Assembly (NCBI RefSeq): GCF_000298235.1
Contig: NZ_BAHE01000011.1
Span: 1 to 64,000 of the forward strand
DNA length: 64,000 nt
Direction of reading: 5' to 3'
Source of the DNA: Gordonia namibiensis NBRC 108229
GTDB lineage: Bacteria; Actinomycetota; Actinomycetes; Mycobacteriales; Mycobacteriaceae
Of this stretch, positions 1 through 11,713 are shown piece after piece (position 1 is the first letter of the stretch; the number at the start of each line of letters is the position of its first letter). The notes beneath the pieces are model-generated. The model worked only from the letters and a program-made list of their open reading frames with translations, ran no database searches and was not told the DNA's origin. The position numbers and the translations under genes are program-made.

Positions 1-1793
1 CCGCGGCCGCTGGTGGCGCTCAACAATTCCCGCACGCTCGGGGCGTCGAACACATCACGGACGGTCACCTCGACGCCCAACTCATCCGAGACGCGTGCCG
101 CGATGCGGGCAGCCGACAGCGAGCTGCCGCCGAGGTCGAAGAACGAGTCGTTGACACTCACCTGCTCGAGGCCGAGCAGGTCGGCGAAGAGTCGGGCGAC
201 GGCCTCTTCGTCAGGTGTTTCCGGGGCCACGAACTCTGAGGCACCGAACTCGGGCGCCGGCAACGAACGGCGGTCCACCTTGCCAGATGTGTTCAGAGGC
301 ATGGATTCCAAGCGCACCCAGGTGGTCGGGCGCATGTACTCCGGCAGGCGTGCGGCCAGACCTGCTGCCACGGCGTCGACGTCGACGTCGTGCGGGGCCA
401 GATAGCCGACCAGTTGCTGGCCGCCAGGAGTGTCGACCACTGTCGCAGCCGCGTGCAGGACGCCGGGAGCCGCGGCGAGCGCCGCCTCGACCTCGCCGAG
501 TTCGAGGCGCTGGCCGCGTAGCTTGACCTGGAAGTCGTTGCGTCCGAGGTATTCCAGTTGCCCCTCGGTGTTCCAGCGCGCGCGGTCGCCGGTCCGGTAG
601 AGGCGAGCTCCCGGCTCGCCGAACGGATCGGCGACGAAGCGGTCCGCCGTCAGGTCGGCTCGACCGGCGTATCCGCGCGCCAACTGTTTCCCACCCAGAT
701 ACAACTCTCCCGGCACACCCGTCGGGGCGATGTCCAGTAAGTCGTCGAGAACGTAGGCTTCGACCCACCTCGTGGGGGTACCGATCGGCACCGTCCGGCT
801 GTCCGCGTCCACACGGTGGACGGTCGCGACGATGGATGCCTCGGCCGGACCGTACTGATTCTGGACCCGTGTCTCCGGCAGGTACGCCATCAGGTCTCGG
901 GCCACCGGTGCTGTCAGGGCTTCGCCTCCGGTCATGACCAACCGCAAGGAGTTCAGCTCCCCGAGTCGAGCACCGAGGACCTCGTTGAACGCGGCGAGCA
1001 TGGCCGGCACGAAGTGCACGACCGTGACGCCGTGACGACGGATCAGATCTGCCAGATGGGCCGGATCGCCGTGCATGCCGTGTTCTGCGATCACCATGGT
1101 CGCCCCGACCGTCACCGGCAGGAACACCTCGCGCACCGCTACGTCGAAATTGATCGGAGCCTTGTAGAGGAAGACGTCCTCGTCGGACAGGTCGTACTGT
1201 TCGGCATCCGCCTCGAGTCGATTGGCAACGCCCTCGTGCGTGATGACCACCGCTTTGGGGCGGCCCGTCGAACCGGAGGTGAACAAGGTGAAAGCGGCGT
1301 TGTCCGGCCTCACGGGCGCGGCCCGATCGGCGTCGGTGACCGGTGGCTCGTCTCCGGCGGGATCGCTCCCATCGAAGACGTGGATGTCGGCGAGATCGCC
1401 GAAGCGATCTGCCGCCTCGGCTCGGCCGCTGCCCGTCACGACGACCAGCCGCACCCCTGCCGTGGACACCATGTACCGGGAACGGTCCACCGGGAGTTGA
1501 GCATCCAGCGGAACGAAGTGGCCGCCTGCGGTGATCACTGCGTGGATCGCGATGACCTGCTCGATCGAGCGGTCCATCTGGATTCCGACCGCGACCTCGG
1601 AACGGACCCCGCGAGCGATGAGCTCGCGTGCCAGCATCGCCACTCGCGAATCGAACTCGCGGCGACTGACCTCGCGACTGCCGTGGATGATTACCGGACG
1701 GCTTGACCTGTTGCCCGGATCAATCACCTTCGACACCTTTCGCGATTCCTCACTGTCAGTACGCTCACTCATCGGGTTGGCCACCGAGCTCAC
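1..1793 (-). CDS. Non-ribosomal peptide synthetase, N-terminal part (A-T...), runs off left edge
   Basis: Last of three NRPS genes in the direction of transcription. The visible ~597 residues begin directly with an adenylation domain, with no condensation domain, and continue to a carrier (T) domain. Visible motifs are [11 protein letters not shown] (A3) near residue 175, YGPAEASIVAT (A5), [17 protein letters not shown] (A7), [13 protein letters not shown] (A8) and the phosphopantetheine site FFDLGGSSLS near residue 555. The pocket read by eye is D-V-R-H-M-G-Q-I-V, with no confident substrate. The GTG at 1793-1791 overlaps the preceding stop as GTGA, implying translational coupling; an ATG at 1772 is the alternative start. 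The upstream protein ends with a C domain, so one C-A-T module is split between two polypeptides. The remainder lies outside the window. Confidence 0.85.
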   Translation of the reverse strand, partial: MSSVANPMSERTDSEESRKVSKVIDPGNRSSRPVIIHGSREVSRREFDSRVAMLARELIARGVRSEVAVGIQMDRSIEQVIAIHAVITAGGHFVPLDAQLPVDRSRYMVSTAGVRLVVVTGSGRAEAADRFGDLADIHVFDGSDPAGDEPPVTDADRAAPVRPDNAAFTLFTSGSTGRPKAVVITHEGVANRLEADAEQYDLSDEDVFLYKAPINFDVAVREVFLPVTVGATMVIAEHGMHGDPAHLADLIRRHGVTVVHFVPAMLAAFNEVLGARLGELNSLRLVMTGGEALTAPVARDLMAYLPETRVQNQYGPAEASIVATVHRVDADSRTVPIGTPTRWVEAYVLDDLLDIAPTGVPGELYLGGKQLARGYAGRADLTADRFVADPFGEPGARLYRTGDRARWNTEGQLEYLGRNDFQVKLRGQRLELGEVEAALAAAPGVLHAAATVVDTPGGQQLVGYLAPHDVDVDAVAAGLAARLPEYMRPTTWVRLESMPLNTSGKVDRRSLPAPEFGASEFVAPETPDEEAVARLFADLLGLEQVSVNDSFFDLGGSSLSAARIAARVSDELGVEVTVRDVFDAPSVRELLSATSGR

Positions 1794-4700
1794 ACAGGTC
1801 TCGCCAGATGGACGAGTGTCGGGGAGCCGATCACGCTCCGGCGGCCTCGGGACCACTCCAGTATCTGGTTCCGTTCACTGTCGGTGAGCAGTCGAGTACC
1901 CCCGATCGTCATCTCGGGATTCGTCGTCACCTCTGCGAGAACCCTGACGAACCTCTCGCCGAACCGGCTCACCGACTGTTCGTCGAAGAGATCAGTCGCG
2001 TAGGTCACGCGGACCTCGCCGTCGCCTGCCCGATTGGTGCCCACCGATATGGACAGGTCGTTCTGCGCCGGGACGACCGGCGGCTCGAGCGGCGTGAACG
2101 CCAGATCGTCCGCGACCGCGTCGACGACGCCGGCTCCTAGGTCGACCGACCGGTCGATCACCGAGAGCACGACCTGCGCCAGGGGCGCGAACGCCTGCGA
2201 GCGCACGGGCTGAAGTCGCTCGACGACGGATTCGAAAGGTACATCCGCGTGTTCGAACGCCTCCAGGTCGACCGAACGAACCTGGTCGAGCAGATCGGCG
2301 AAACGCCCCCGCGACGTGACCTTCGTCCGCAGCACGAGTGTGTTGACGAACATGCCGATCACCGGTTCGAGAGCCTGCTGCCCCCGCCCTGCTATCGGGG
2401 TCGCGACCGCGATGTCGTCGGTCGCCGACAACCGTGCCAACACCACCGCCAGGGCCGCATGCACAACCATGAAGGGCGTCACGCCGCGTCGGCGCGCGAG
2501 TTCCTCGATGCCCAGACTGACCTCTGCGGGCAGCGGCACCGAGACCACCGCGCCCCGGTGGGAGGCCACCGTCGGGCGGGGACGATCGGCGGGCAGCTCC
2601 AGGACATCCGGCACTCCGGCCAGCTGCCGCGCCCAGTAGGCCAACTGGCGACCGACCACCGAGTCCGGATCTTCCGGCGATCCCAAGACGTCGCGCTGCC
2701 ACAGCGCGAAGTCGGCGTACTGCACATCCAGTGGCGCGAAGGCCGGGGTTCGGCCGTTCGAGCGGGCCGAATATGCGGTGACCAGGTCGGAGACGAGTGG
2801 TGCGAACGACTCCCGGTCGGAGGCGATGTGATGCATGATCACCGCGACCACGTGCTCGTCCGTGGCGGTCTTCCAGACACGCGCCCGCACCGGCCATTCG
2901 AGGCCGAGTCGGAAACCGGCTGCGACGGCGGCCTCGATGTCGGAGGCAGCGTGCACCTCTCGCCAGTCCAACCGCTCGGCGATCTCCGAGACGTCGTGCA
3001 CCAGCTGGAATGGTTCACCGTCGACGTCCGGGAAGGTCGTGCGGAGTGACTCGTGCCTCGCCACCACATCGCCGATCGCCGTCCGCAATGCCGCCACGTC
3101 GAGTTCACCGTCGACCCGTAGGACCAGCGGGACGTTGTACATCCCGCTCGACGGGTTGAACTTGTTGATGAACCACATCCGCTGCTGCGCGAAGGACAGC
3201 GGGACGTTCCCCGGACGCGACTCCGGCCGGGCCACCGGGGGCAGCGGGGCACGTCGCCCCCGGACTGCTTCGGCGAGCTCGCGCACCGTCGGGGCATCGA
3301 ACACATCGCGGACCGTCACCTCGACACCCAGGGCATCCGACACCCGGGACGTCAGACGCATCGCCGACAGCGAGTTGCCGCCCAGGTCGAAGAACGACTG
3401 GGTGACACTCACCTGCTCCACGCTCAGCAGCCCGGCGAACACGCCGGCGATCGCCTCTTCGGCTTCCGAAGCGGGAGCGACGTATTCGGCCGCTTCCAGC
3501 TCGGGCTCGGGCAGCGAACGGCGGTCGACCTTGCCGGCGGAGTTCAGCGGCATCTCGTCGAGGAGCACCCACGCGGTGGGGCGCATGTATTCGGCGAGCG
3601 CGTCCGAGAGCGATGTACGCACGGCATCGAGATCGACGGTCGCGGGGGCGACGTAGCCGACGAGCTGGTCCCCGCCCGGCCCGGCGACGACGCGGGCCGC
3701 GGCGTGGACGACACCGGGCGCGTCGGCGATCGCGGACTCGACCTCACCGAGTTCGAGTCGCTGTCCGCGCAGCTTCACCTGGAAGTCGGTGCGGCCCAGG
3801 TAATCCAGATCGCCGGTGCGGCGTCGGCGGACGAGGTCACCGGTCCGGTACAGCCGCGCTCCCGGGGCCCCGAACGGATCCGCGACGAAGCGCTCCGCGG
3901 TCAGATCCGGCCGGGCCGCGTAACCGCGCGCGGACTGGACACCACCCAGGTAGAGTTCGCCGGCCACCCCGTCTGGGACCGGGTGCAGGCGATCATCGAG
4001 CACAAAGGCGGTGGTGTTCGGCATGGGCCGCCCGATCGGGACGACGTCGACGGGCTCGTCCAATGCCGATGACATCGTGTAGACGGCGGCCTCGGTGGGA
4101 CCGAACAGGTTGACCACCCGGGCGTGGGGCACGCGCTCGGTGAATCGTCGGAGCACCGCCGGAGGAAGCGCCTCGCCGCCGCTGAACAACACCTGTAGTC
4201 CGGTCAGCAGATCCGGTCGGTCGACGACGTCGAGGAATACCGAGAGCAGCGACGGCACGAACTGGGCGACGGTCACGCCCGTTTCGGCCATGAGGTCGGC
4301 GAGGTAGTTCGGGTCGCGGTGGCCCTCGGCATCCGCGACCACCATCGTCTGCCCAGCTGTCAACGGCCAGAACAGTTCCAGGACCGACGCGTCGAATGTG
4401 TGCGGGGTCTTGAACACCAGACGCTGGGGCCCGGCAGGAATGAGCGAATCGAACCAGGCGACGAAGTTGGCGACCGCCCGATGCGAGACGGTGACGCCCT
4501 TCGGCCTGCCGGTCGAACCGGAGGTGAACAGCGTGTAGGCGGCGTCGTCGAGACGCAGTGTGGTGAGTCGTTCGGAAGCCGACAGCGGGGCCGCGTCGGC
4601 GGAAAGCGGTGCATCGGCGTCGAGTTCGATGATCGGCGACCGCCCGTCGAGCACATCGAGAACCTCGACGGGTCGGTGTCCCTTCTCCACGAGGACCGGT

Positions 4701-7700
4701 CCGATACCGGCGGTCTCGACCATGTATCGCGCGCGGTCGGCCGGGGTGTCGGGATCGATGGGGACGTACTGGCCACCCGCTGCCATGATGGCGTGCACCG
4801 CGATGACGGTGCAGGCAGACCGGCGCATGACGACGCCGACGGCTGTGTTCGGACCGACGCCCTCGGCGATCAACGTCCGTGCGACCGTGGCGACGCGGAG
4901 CCCGAACTCACCGTAGGTCAGCGTGCGCTCGCCCGTGACGAGCGCGAGGGACTGCGCGGAGTCGGCCACGCGCGCACCGACGAGCTCGGCGATCGTCTCA
5001 TCCGCGGCGGACGCCGCCGGCCCGATGGCCCCGGCGAGCAGTGCCTGATCCTGTTCGGCTGCGAGGAGCCGGATGTCGCCGACGGCGGTCTGCTCGGATG
5101 CGAGCACACCGTCGAGCAGGCGGAGGAACCACCGGGACATCTCCTCGACGGTTCCTCGGTCGAAGAGATCGGTGGCATAGGTCAGGATTCCCGACCAGTC
5201 CTCGTCGGCAGAGCCGGTGGAGACGGTCAGATTGAGGTCGACCTGGGCGGGGGCCTCGGTGATGTCCACCGGGGCGACCGTCAAACCGTTGACCGTGGCG
5301 GCACCGCTGACGTCGGCGCCGATCGGATCGACCGACAGGATGACCTGAACCAGAGGCGAGAAGGCCTCGGAGCGAACGGGACTGACCGCATCGACCACCG
5401 ACTCGAACGGCACCTCGGCGTGCGCGAAGGCATCGAGATCGTCCGCTCTGACGCGGTCGAGAACAGCGTCGAACCCGCTGGCGGAATCGATCTCGGTGCG
5501 CAGCACGAGGGTGTTGACGAACATGCCGACCATGGCGTCCAGCTCGCTCTGCCCGCGGCCACCGATCGGCGTACCGACCGCGATGTCGTGGGTACCCGTC
5601 AGACGGGCGAGCAGGACCGCGAACGCCGCGTGCAACACCATGAATCGCGTCGCGCCGTGCCGGGTGGCGATGGCATCGACGCGGCGGCCGATGTCGGCGG
5701 GGATGTCGAAGGTGAACACGTCGCCCAGGTGGCTGGCGACGAGCGGCCGGGGCCTGTCGGCGGGCAGTTCGAGGACATCCGGGAGTCCTGCGAGTCGGTC
5801 TCGCCAGTAGGCGAGTTGTCCGCCGAGGACCGAATTCGGATCCTCGGGCGCGCCGAGTACCTCGCGCTGCCACAGGGCGTAGTCGGCGAACTGGATGTCG
5901 AGGGGCGCGAAATCCGGTGCCGCGCCGCGGCTTCGCGCTTCATAAGCGGCGAAGAGATCGGTCGCGAGCGGACCGAACGACTGACCGTCGAATGCGATGT
6001 GATGGGCGACGAGGGCGAAGGTCGCCTGCCCGTCACCGGTGAGCAGAACGCGGGCACGCAGGGGCCACTCGTGCGCGACATCGAACCCGCGACGCATGTC
6101 GGTCGCGAGTTCGTCGGCGCTCGCCACGACCCGCCAGTCCAGGCGTTCGGCAGCATCTGCGGGCGCGGCGATCTGCTGGTACGGCTCCCCGTCGACGGCC
6201 GGGAAGGTCGTCCGGAGGATTTCGTGTCGGGCGACGACGTCAGCGGTCGCCGTCCGCAAGAGGTCGACGTCGACCTCGCCGGACAGCGTGAACACGGCCG
6301 GGATGTTGTATGTCGCCAGCTCCGGTTCCATCTGGTTGATGAACCACATGCGCTGCTGGGCGAACGACAACGGAATCCGTTCGGGCCGAGACTCGACACG
6401 GCTCACCGGCGGCAGAGCAGGACGACGATCGGCCACCGCGGCAACCAGATCCCGCACTGACGGCGCATCGAACACATCACGGATACCGACCTGCACACCC
6501 AACGCATCCGACACCCGCGCCACCAAACGCATCGCCGACAACGAGTTACCACCCAAATCGAAGAACGACTCGGTCACCGAAACCCGCTCGGCATCAAGCA
6601 GAGTCGCAAACACCGCCGCAACCCGCTCCTCGGCATCCGAAGCCGGAGCCACATACTCGACAGCCTCGAACACCGGCGCAGGCAACGCCTTACGATCCAC
6701 CTTGCCCGACGACGTCAGCGGCATCACATCCAACCGCACCCACACCGACGGACGCATATACCCCGGCAACACCGACGCCACCGACTCGGCAACCACATCC
6801 ACATCCACATCAGCCGGCGCCACATACGCCACCAACTGCTGCCCACCACCAGACTCGGCCACCACCGCCGCCGCATGCACCACACCCGGCGCCGCCGCCA
6901 CCGCAGCCTCGACCTCACCCAACTCCAGCCGCTGCCCACGCAACTTCACCTGGGAATCGGTACGCCCCAGATACTCCAACTCACCCGAGGCATTCCACCG
7001 CACCAGATCCCCGGTCCGATACAACCGCTCCCCCGGCCCACCGAACGGATCAGCAACAAAACGCTCAGCGGTCAGATCCGGCCGCGCCGCATACCCCCGC
7101 GCCACCTGCACACCACCGAGATACAACTCGCCCGGCACACCCACCGGAACCCGCGCCAACCGCGAATCCAACACCCGCGTCACCGTATTGGGCACCGGAG
7201 AACCAATCGGCACCACCGCATCACCGACCTGCACCGAATACGCCGTCACATCAACTGCAGCCTCGGTCGGCCCGTACAGATTGTGCAAACCCACACCCGG
7301 CAACCGCGACAACAGCCCGCCCGCCACCGCCGGCGCCAACGCCTCACCCGAAGCAAACACGTACCGAAGCGACGTCAACCCGCCGAGCCGATCACCCAAC
7401 ACGTCGACAAACGCCGACAACATCGACGGCACGAAATGCACCACCGACACCGAACGATCGACGATCACCTCGCGCAGATACTCCGGATCACCATGACGAC
7501 CCGGCTCCGCGATCACCAACGGAACCCCGGCAACCAACGGCCAGAACAACTCCCACACCGACACGTCGAACGTCACCGGCGTCTTCTGCAACACCCGATC
7601 CGACCCCGACACCGGATACCACGCATCCATCCACGCCAGCCGATTCAGCACCGACCGATGCGACACCGTCACACCCTTCGGCCGCCCCGTCGATCCCGAC

Positions 7701-10700
7701 GTGAACAACGTGTACAACGCATCATCGACACTCAACGGCGCACGACGATCCGCATCCGACACCGGCCCCACACCGGCATCGAACGAACCCGACGCATCCA
7801 CCTCACGCACCGACAGACCATCGACCTGCGCCACCGCAGCCGGCACCGGCAACCCGCCGGCCACCAGCACCAGCGAAGCACCCGACGTCGCCAACATGTA
7901 CTCCACACGATCAGCAGGCGCATCCGGATCCACCGGCACATACTGCCCACCAGCAGCAACAACCGCATGAACCGCGACCAGCAACTCCACCGACCGCGGA
8001 ATCACCACAGCCACAGCAACATCCGGCCCCACACCAACCGCGATCAACTCACGCGCCAGCCCCCACACCCGAGCACCGAACTCACCGAACGACACAGTCC
8101 GATCCCCGAACACCAACGCATCACGACCCGGGTACGCCGCCACCGCACGCGACAACCCATCAGCCAACGAGCCAAGTCCGCCGAACGTGGCCGAATCGAT
8201 CGTCGGCGAACCAGACTCCAGGGACGCGACGGTCGAAGTCTCGTCCTCGGAGATGAGTGGCGCGTCTCCGACCGACATCCGTGGCGTCGAGGTCAGGGCA
8301 TCGAGCAGCCGTACGAATCGGCGCCCGATGAGCGCGGCCGTCGACGGATCGAACAGATCTGTGGCGAAGGTGACCGTGCCGGACCACCCAGCGGAGTCGA
8401 GGGAATGCAGACCGACCGTCAGGTCGTACTGCGCCGGGATGACCGGCGGATCGATCTCGGTGAACTGCAGTCCGCCGATCGTCGCGTCCAGCTTGTGGGC
8501 CGACCGCGCGGGATCGAACGACAGCATCACCTGCGCGAGCGGTGCGAATGCCTCACTGCGCACTGGCGCAAGGGTTTCGACGAGTGTCTCGAACGGGACG
8601 TCGCCGTTGGCGAAGGCGTCCAGATCGGCGGCCCGCACCTCCTCGAGGAAGTCGAGGAATGACTTGCCGGCATCGACACCCGTGCGAAGGACGAGAGTGT
8701 TGACGAACATGCCGACCAGCGGCTCCACCACGGCATGCGTGCGACCGGCGATCGGCGTGGCGATGGCCACGTCGTCGGTGGCGGCCACCCGTGACAGCAG
8801 CACGGCCAGTGCGGCGTGGGCGACCATGAACGGTGTGGCGCCGCTGATCCGGGCGATGTCCTCGACGCGTGCGACCACTTCGGCGGGTACGTCGAAGGCC
8901 ACCTGGTCACCGCGGTTGGTCGCGACGCGAGGCCGCTCCCGGTCGGTGGGTAGGTCGATGACGTCGGGGAGATCGGCCAACCGCTCCGTCCAGAAGCGCA
9001 GCTGACCCGCGACCAACGAAGTCGGGTCGGTCGCGTCGCCGAGAACGCGATGTTGCCAGAGCGCATAATCGGCGAACTGCACCTCGAGCGGTGCGTAGTC
9101 GGGCGCGCGGTGCTCGACCCGCGAGGTGTAGGCGGTGAGGAGGTCGGCGACCAGCGGCCGCATCGACTCGCCGTCGGCCGCGATGTGGTGCACCACCACG
9201 CCGAGGATGGTCTCGTCGGTGTCGGTGCGCAGCACAGCGACTCGGATCGGCATCTGCTCGGTGACGTCGAAACCGGCCGAGACCGCGGACTCGAAGACCT
9301 CCGGCGAGTCGGTGACCGTCCAGTCGAGAACCGATGCGGCCTGTGCGAGCGGCAGAATGACCTGGTTCGGCCGACCGTCGGCGGCCGGGAACACCGTTCG
9401 CAGAACGTCCTGGCGGGCGATCACGTCGACGACGGCGGTACGCAACGCTTCGACGTCGAGATGTCCGGTGATCCGGAGCAGGACCGGGATGTTGTATGTC
9501 GGCAGCGTCGGGTCGAACTGGTTGATGAACCACATCCGCTGTTGGGAGAACGAGAGCGGGATGACATCCGGGCGGGGATCGGCGGGAGTGATCGGCTCGA
9601 GACCGGGCGCCGCATCCTTCACCCGGGCTGCCAGGCCGCGGACGGTGGGTGCATCGAACAGATCGCGCATGTTGAGGTCGACGTTGAGGACCTCACACGC
9701 CCGACCCACGATCTGGGCTGCGATCAGCGAGTTGCCGCCGACGTCGAACACGGACTCGGTGACGCTGATGTCCTCGAGACCGAGCACCGCCGTGAACACG
9801 TCGACGAGCGCGCGTTCGGTGTCGTCCGCCGGCGGCACGTACTCGACGCCGGACTCGAAAACAGGCTTGGGCAGTGCTTTTCGGTCCAGCTTCCCGTTCG
9901 CGGTGAGCGGCAGGCGTTCCACGCCGACGATTGCGTCGGGAACCATGTACCCGGGCACCTGTGCGGCCATCGCCGACCGGACCGCGGCGGCGTCCACGTC
10001 CTCGCCGGGAGCCACCACGAGGTAACCGACCAGCTGGTCACCACGATCCGGGTCCTCGATAACCCGAGCGGCTGCTGCGGCCGCCTCCGGCATCGCGGCC
10101 AGCAACGCCGCCTCGATCTCACCGAATTCGATCCGGAAACCGCGCAGTTGGACCTGCGCATCGTTACGGCCCAGATACTCGATGTCGTCACCGACCCGCC
10201 GGGCGCGGTCGCCGGTCCGGTACATCCGGGAGCCGTCATCGGCGAACGGGTTCGCGACGAATCGCGAGGACGTCAGACTCGGTCGTTTCAGGTAGCCGGA
10301 GGCCAACTGGCCTCCGGTCACATAGATCTCGCCCGGCACGCCCTGCGGTACCGGGTTCAATCGCTCGTCGAGAATGTGGATACCCAGCGAGGTCAGCGGT
10401 CGGCCGATCAGGGACGCGTCGGTGCTGGCAACCGAATCCCGGTCGAGCGCACGGAAACTCACATGCACGGTGGTCTCGGTGATGCCGTACATGTTCACCA
10501 GCTGCGCGGTATCGGACGGGTTCTCGTCGTACCAGCGGCGGACCTGGTCGAAACTCAGCGCCTCGCCGCCGAACACCACATACCGCAACGCCAGTTCGCG
10601 CCGATCGCCCCGACGGGCGTCGATCAACTGGTAGAACGCCGACGGGGTCTGACTCAGCACCGTCACCTGTTCGGTCACCAGGACGTCCAGGAATGCTCGT

Positions 10701-11713
10701 GGATCCCGCGCCAGGTCGCGATCGATGACCACCAGCCGAGCCCCGGACAGCAGTGGGCCCCACATCTCCCACACCGAGAAGTCGAACGCATACGAATGGA
10801 ACATCGTCCACACGTCCGACGCGGAGAACTTGAAATCGTCTGCCGCGGCGTTGATCAGGGTGACGACGTCACGATGGGTGATCTCGACGCCCTTCGGCCG
10901 CCCGGTCGACCCCGAGGTGTAGATGACGTATGCCCGCGCGTCCGCCGGCACCCGAACCGGGTTCGCGGCCGTGACCGACTCGGTTGCGAGTGCCTCGACG
11001 TCCACCACCAGGGCCCCGTCCGGGAGGCGATCCCACAGGGCGTGATCGGCCGACGACGCATCGCTGATGACCACCGCCACCTCGGCGTCGGCGACGATGA
11101 ACGACAGGCGTTCGACCGGGTTACCCAGATCCAGCGGCAGGTACCCGGCCCTGGCCTTCATCACACCGAGGATCGCGGACATGAGGTCGACCGTCCGGGC
11201 GGTGGCGATGCCGACCAGGTCACCGGCGGCGACCCCGCGGGCGGCGAGCCCGGCGGCCACCGCGTCCGAGCGAGCATCGAGCTCGCCATAGGACAGCGAC
11301 CGGCCCGACGCCGACACCGCGACGCGATCCGCGAACCGATGCGCGGCAGAGCGGAACAGACCCGGCAGCGACTCCCAATCGGAGGTTCCGGCCAGTGCCC
11401 ACGCCGCGGTCCGGATCTGCTCGACGACGCGACTCGTCGTCGTGGCGATCTCGTTCGGCGCGAGTCCTGCCAACGACAACTGACCGGTGACGGCGGCTCC
11501 CACCGCCGCCTCCGTGTCGATCCCCTGCGCCGCGAGAACTCCCGCGGTCATCGAGACCGTCGCGTTCAGTGCGGCGAACGGGACCGGGCCGGACTTGCCC
11601 TCGAACGCGGTCTGCGCAGGAGCGACCGACGCGGCATGTGCGATCAGTTGCAGGGTGGACGGCCGAGCGCCCCAACCACGCGAGATGTCAGCGGCGTCAG
11701 AGTCGACGGTCAC
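1790..11713 (-). CDS. Trimodular non-ribosomal peptide synthetase (stub-A-T-C-A-T-C-A-T-C)
   Basis: 3,307-residue cytosolic NRPS. By eye the order is: N-terminal A-like stub (~1-110), A1 (core [11 protein letters not shown] ~270), T1 (FDVGGNSL ~658), C1 (HHIAADG ~845), A2 (~1342), T2 (FDLGGNSL ~1719), C2 (HHIAFDG ~1907), A3 (~2401), T3 (~2776) and C3 (HHIASDR ~2965). Pockets read by hand: A1 D-F-W-S-V-G-M-V-H, close to the known Thr code; A2 D-V-W-H-F-S-L-V-D, the known Ser code; A3 D-A-L-Q-F-G-L-V-Y, unassigned. There is no epimerase or thioesterase. C3 has Arg in place of the conserved Gly of HHxxxDG. The A2-T2 stretch (~6.43-8.17 kb) has markedly different codon use. The GTG start overlaps the upstream stop (GTGA), and the protein ends just after C3. 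Confidence 0.93.
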   Translation of the reverse strand: MTVDSDAADISRGWGARPSTLQLIAHAASVAPAQTAFEGKSGPVPFAALNATVSMTAGVLAAQGIDTEAAVGAAVTGQLSLAGLAPNEIATTTSRVVEQIRTAAWALAGTSDWESLPGLFRSAAHRFADRVAVSASGRSLSYGELDARSDAVAAGLAARGVAAGDLVGIATARTVDLMSAILGVMKARAGYLPLDLGNPVERLSFIVADAEVAVVISDASSADHALWDRLPDGALVVDVEALATESVTAANPVRVPADARAYVIYTSGSTGRPKGVEITHRDVVTLINAAADDFKFSASDVWTMFHSYAFDFSVWEMWGPLLSGARLVVIDRDLARDPRAFLDVLVTEQVTVLSQTPSAFYQLIDARRGDRRELALRYVVFGGEALSFDQVRRWYDENPSDTAQLVNMYGITETTVHVSFRALDRDSVASTDASLIGRPLTSLGIHILDERLNPVPQGVPGEIYVTGGQLASGYLKRPSLTSSRFVANPFADDGSRMYRTGDRARRVGDDIEYLGRNDAQVQLRGFRIEFGEIEAALLAAMPEAAAAAARVIEDPDRGDQLVGYLVVAPGEDVDAAAVRSAMAAQVPGYMVPDAIVGVERLPLTANGKLDRKALPKPVFESGVEYVPPADDTERALVDVFTAVLGLEDISVTESVFDVGGNSLIAAQIVGRACEVLNVDLNMRDLFDAPTVRGLAARVKDAAPGLEPITPADPRPDVIPLSFSQQRMWFINQFDPTLPTYNIPVLLRITGHLDVEALRTAVVDVIARQDVLRTVFPAADGRPNQVILPLAQAASVLDWTVTDSPEVFESAVSAGFDVTEQMPIRVAVLRTDTDETILGVVVHHIAADGESMRPLVADLLTAYTSRVEHRAPDYAPLEVQFADYALWQHRVLGDATDPTSLVAGQLRFWTERLADLPDVIDLPTDRERPRVATNRGDQVAFDVPAEVVARVEDIARISGATPFMVAHAALAVLLSRVAATDDVAIATPIAGRTHAVVEPLVGMFVNTLVLRTGVDAGKSFLDFLEEVRAADLDAFANGDVPFETLVETLAPVRSEAFAPLAQVMLSFDPARSAHKLDATIGGLQFTEIDPPVIPAQYDLTVGLHSLDSAGWSGTVTFATDLFDPSTAALIGRRFVRLLDALTSTPRMSVGDAPLISEDETSTVASLESGSPTIDSATFGGLGSLADGLSRAVAAYPGRDALVFGDRTVSFGEFGARVWGLARELIAVGVGPDVAVAVVIPRSVELLVAVHAVVAAGGQYVPVDPDAPADRVEYMLATSGASLVLVAGGLPVPAAVAQVDGLSVREVDASGSFDAGVGPVSDADRRAPLSVDDALYTLFTSGSTGRPKGVTVSHRSVLNRLAWMDAWYPVSGSDRVLQKTPVTFDVSVWELFWPLVAGVPLVIAEPGRHGDPEYLREVIVDRSVSVVHFVPSMLSAFVDVLGDRLGGLTSLRYVFASGEALAPAVAGGLLSRLPGVGLHNLYGPTEAAVDVTAYSVQVGDAVVPIGSPVPNTVTRVLDSRLARVPVGVPGELYLGGVQVARGYAARPDLTAERFVADPFGGPGERLYRTGDLVRWNASGELEYLGRTDSQVKLRGQRLELGEVEAAVAAAPGVVHAAAVVAESGGGQQLVAYVAPADVDVDVVAESVASVLPGYMRPSVWVRLDVMPLTSSGKVDRKALPAPVFEAVEYVAPASDAEERVAAVFATLLDAERVSVTESFFDLGGNSLSAMRLVARVSDALGVQVGIRDVFDAPSVRDLVAAVADRRPALPPVSRVESRPERIPLSFAQQRMWFINQMEPELATYNIPAVFTLSGEVDVDLLRTATADVVARHEILRTTFPAVDGEPYQQIAAPADAAERLDWRVVASADELATDMRRGFDVAHEWPLRARVLLTGDGQATFALVAHHIAFDGQSFGPLATDLFAAYEARSRGAAPDFAPLDIQFADYALWQREVLGAPEDPNSVLGGQLAYWRDRLAGLPDVLELPADRPRPLVASHLGDVFTFDIPADIGRRVDAIATRHGATRFMVLHAAFAVLLARLTGTHDIAVGTPIGGRGQSELDAMVGMFVNTLVLRTEIDSASGFDAVLDRVRADDLDAFAHAEVPFESVVDAVSPVRSEAFSPLVQVILSVDPIGADVSGAATVNGLTVAPVDITEAPAQVDLNLTVSTGSADEDWSGILTYATDLFDRGTVEEMSRWFLRLLDGVLASEQTAVGDIRLLAAEQDQALLAGAIGPAASAADETIAELVGARVADSAQSLALVTGERTLTYGEFGLRVATVARTLIAEGVGPNTAVGVVMRRSACTVIAVHAIMAAGGQYVPIDPDTPADRARYMVETAGIGPVLVEKGHRPVEVLDVLDGRSPIIELDADAPLSADAAPLSASERLTTLRLDDAAYTLFTSGSTGRPKGVTVSHRAVANFVAWFDSLIPAGPQRLVFKTPHTFDASVLELFWPLTAGQTMVVADAEGHRDPNYLADLMAETGVTVAQFVPSLLSVFLDVVDRPDLLTGLQVLFSGGEALPPAVLRRFTERVPHARVVNLFGPTEAAVYTMSSALDEPVDVVPIGRPMPNTTAFVLDDRLHPVPDGVAGELYLGGVQSARGYAARPDLTAERFVADPFGAPGARLYRTGDLVRRRRTGDLDYLGRTDFQVKLRGQRLELGEVESAIADAPGVVHAAARVVAGPGGDQLVGYVAPATVDLDAVRTSLSDALAEYMRPTAWVLLDEMPLNSAGKVDRRSLPEPELEAAEYVAPASEAEEAIAGVFAGLLSVEQVSVTQSFFDLGGNSLSAMRLTSRVSDALGVEVTVRDVFDAPTVRELAEAVRGRRAPLPPVARPESRPGNVPLSFAQQRMWFINKFNPSSGMYNVPLVLRVDGELDVAALRTAIGDVVARHESLRTTFPDVDGEPFQLVHDVSEIAERLDWREVHAASDIEAAVAAGFRLGLEWPVRARVWKTATDEHVVAVIMHHIASDRESFAPLVSDLVTAYSARSNGRTPAFAPLDVQYADFALWQRDVLGSPEDPDSVVGRQLAYWARQLAGVPDVLELPADRPRPTVASHRGAVVSVPLPAEVSLGIEELARRRGVTPFMVVHAALAVVLARLSATDDIAVATPIAGRGQQALEPVIGMFVNTLVLRTKVTSRGRFADLLDQVRSVDLEAFEHADVPFESVVERLQPVRSQAFAPLAQVVLSVIDRSVDLGAGVVDAVADDLAFTPLEPPVVPAQNDLSISVGTNRAGDGEVRVTYATDLFDEQSVSRFGERFVRVLAEVTTNPEMTIGGTRLLTDSERNQILEWSRGRRSVIGSPTLVHLARPV

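Noticed and set aside
1770-1800. Sequencing frameshift splitting one large NRPS
   Set aside because: The GTGA overlap recurs at the other NRPS junction, and the bases between the two frames would not restore a normal C-A linker after a single indel. I treat it as a real gene boundary, though reads should be checked.
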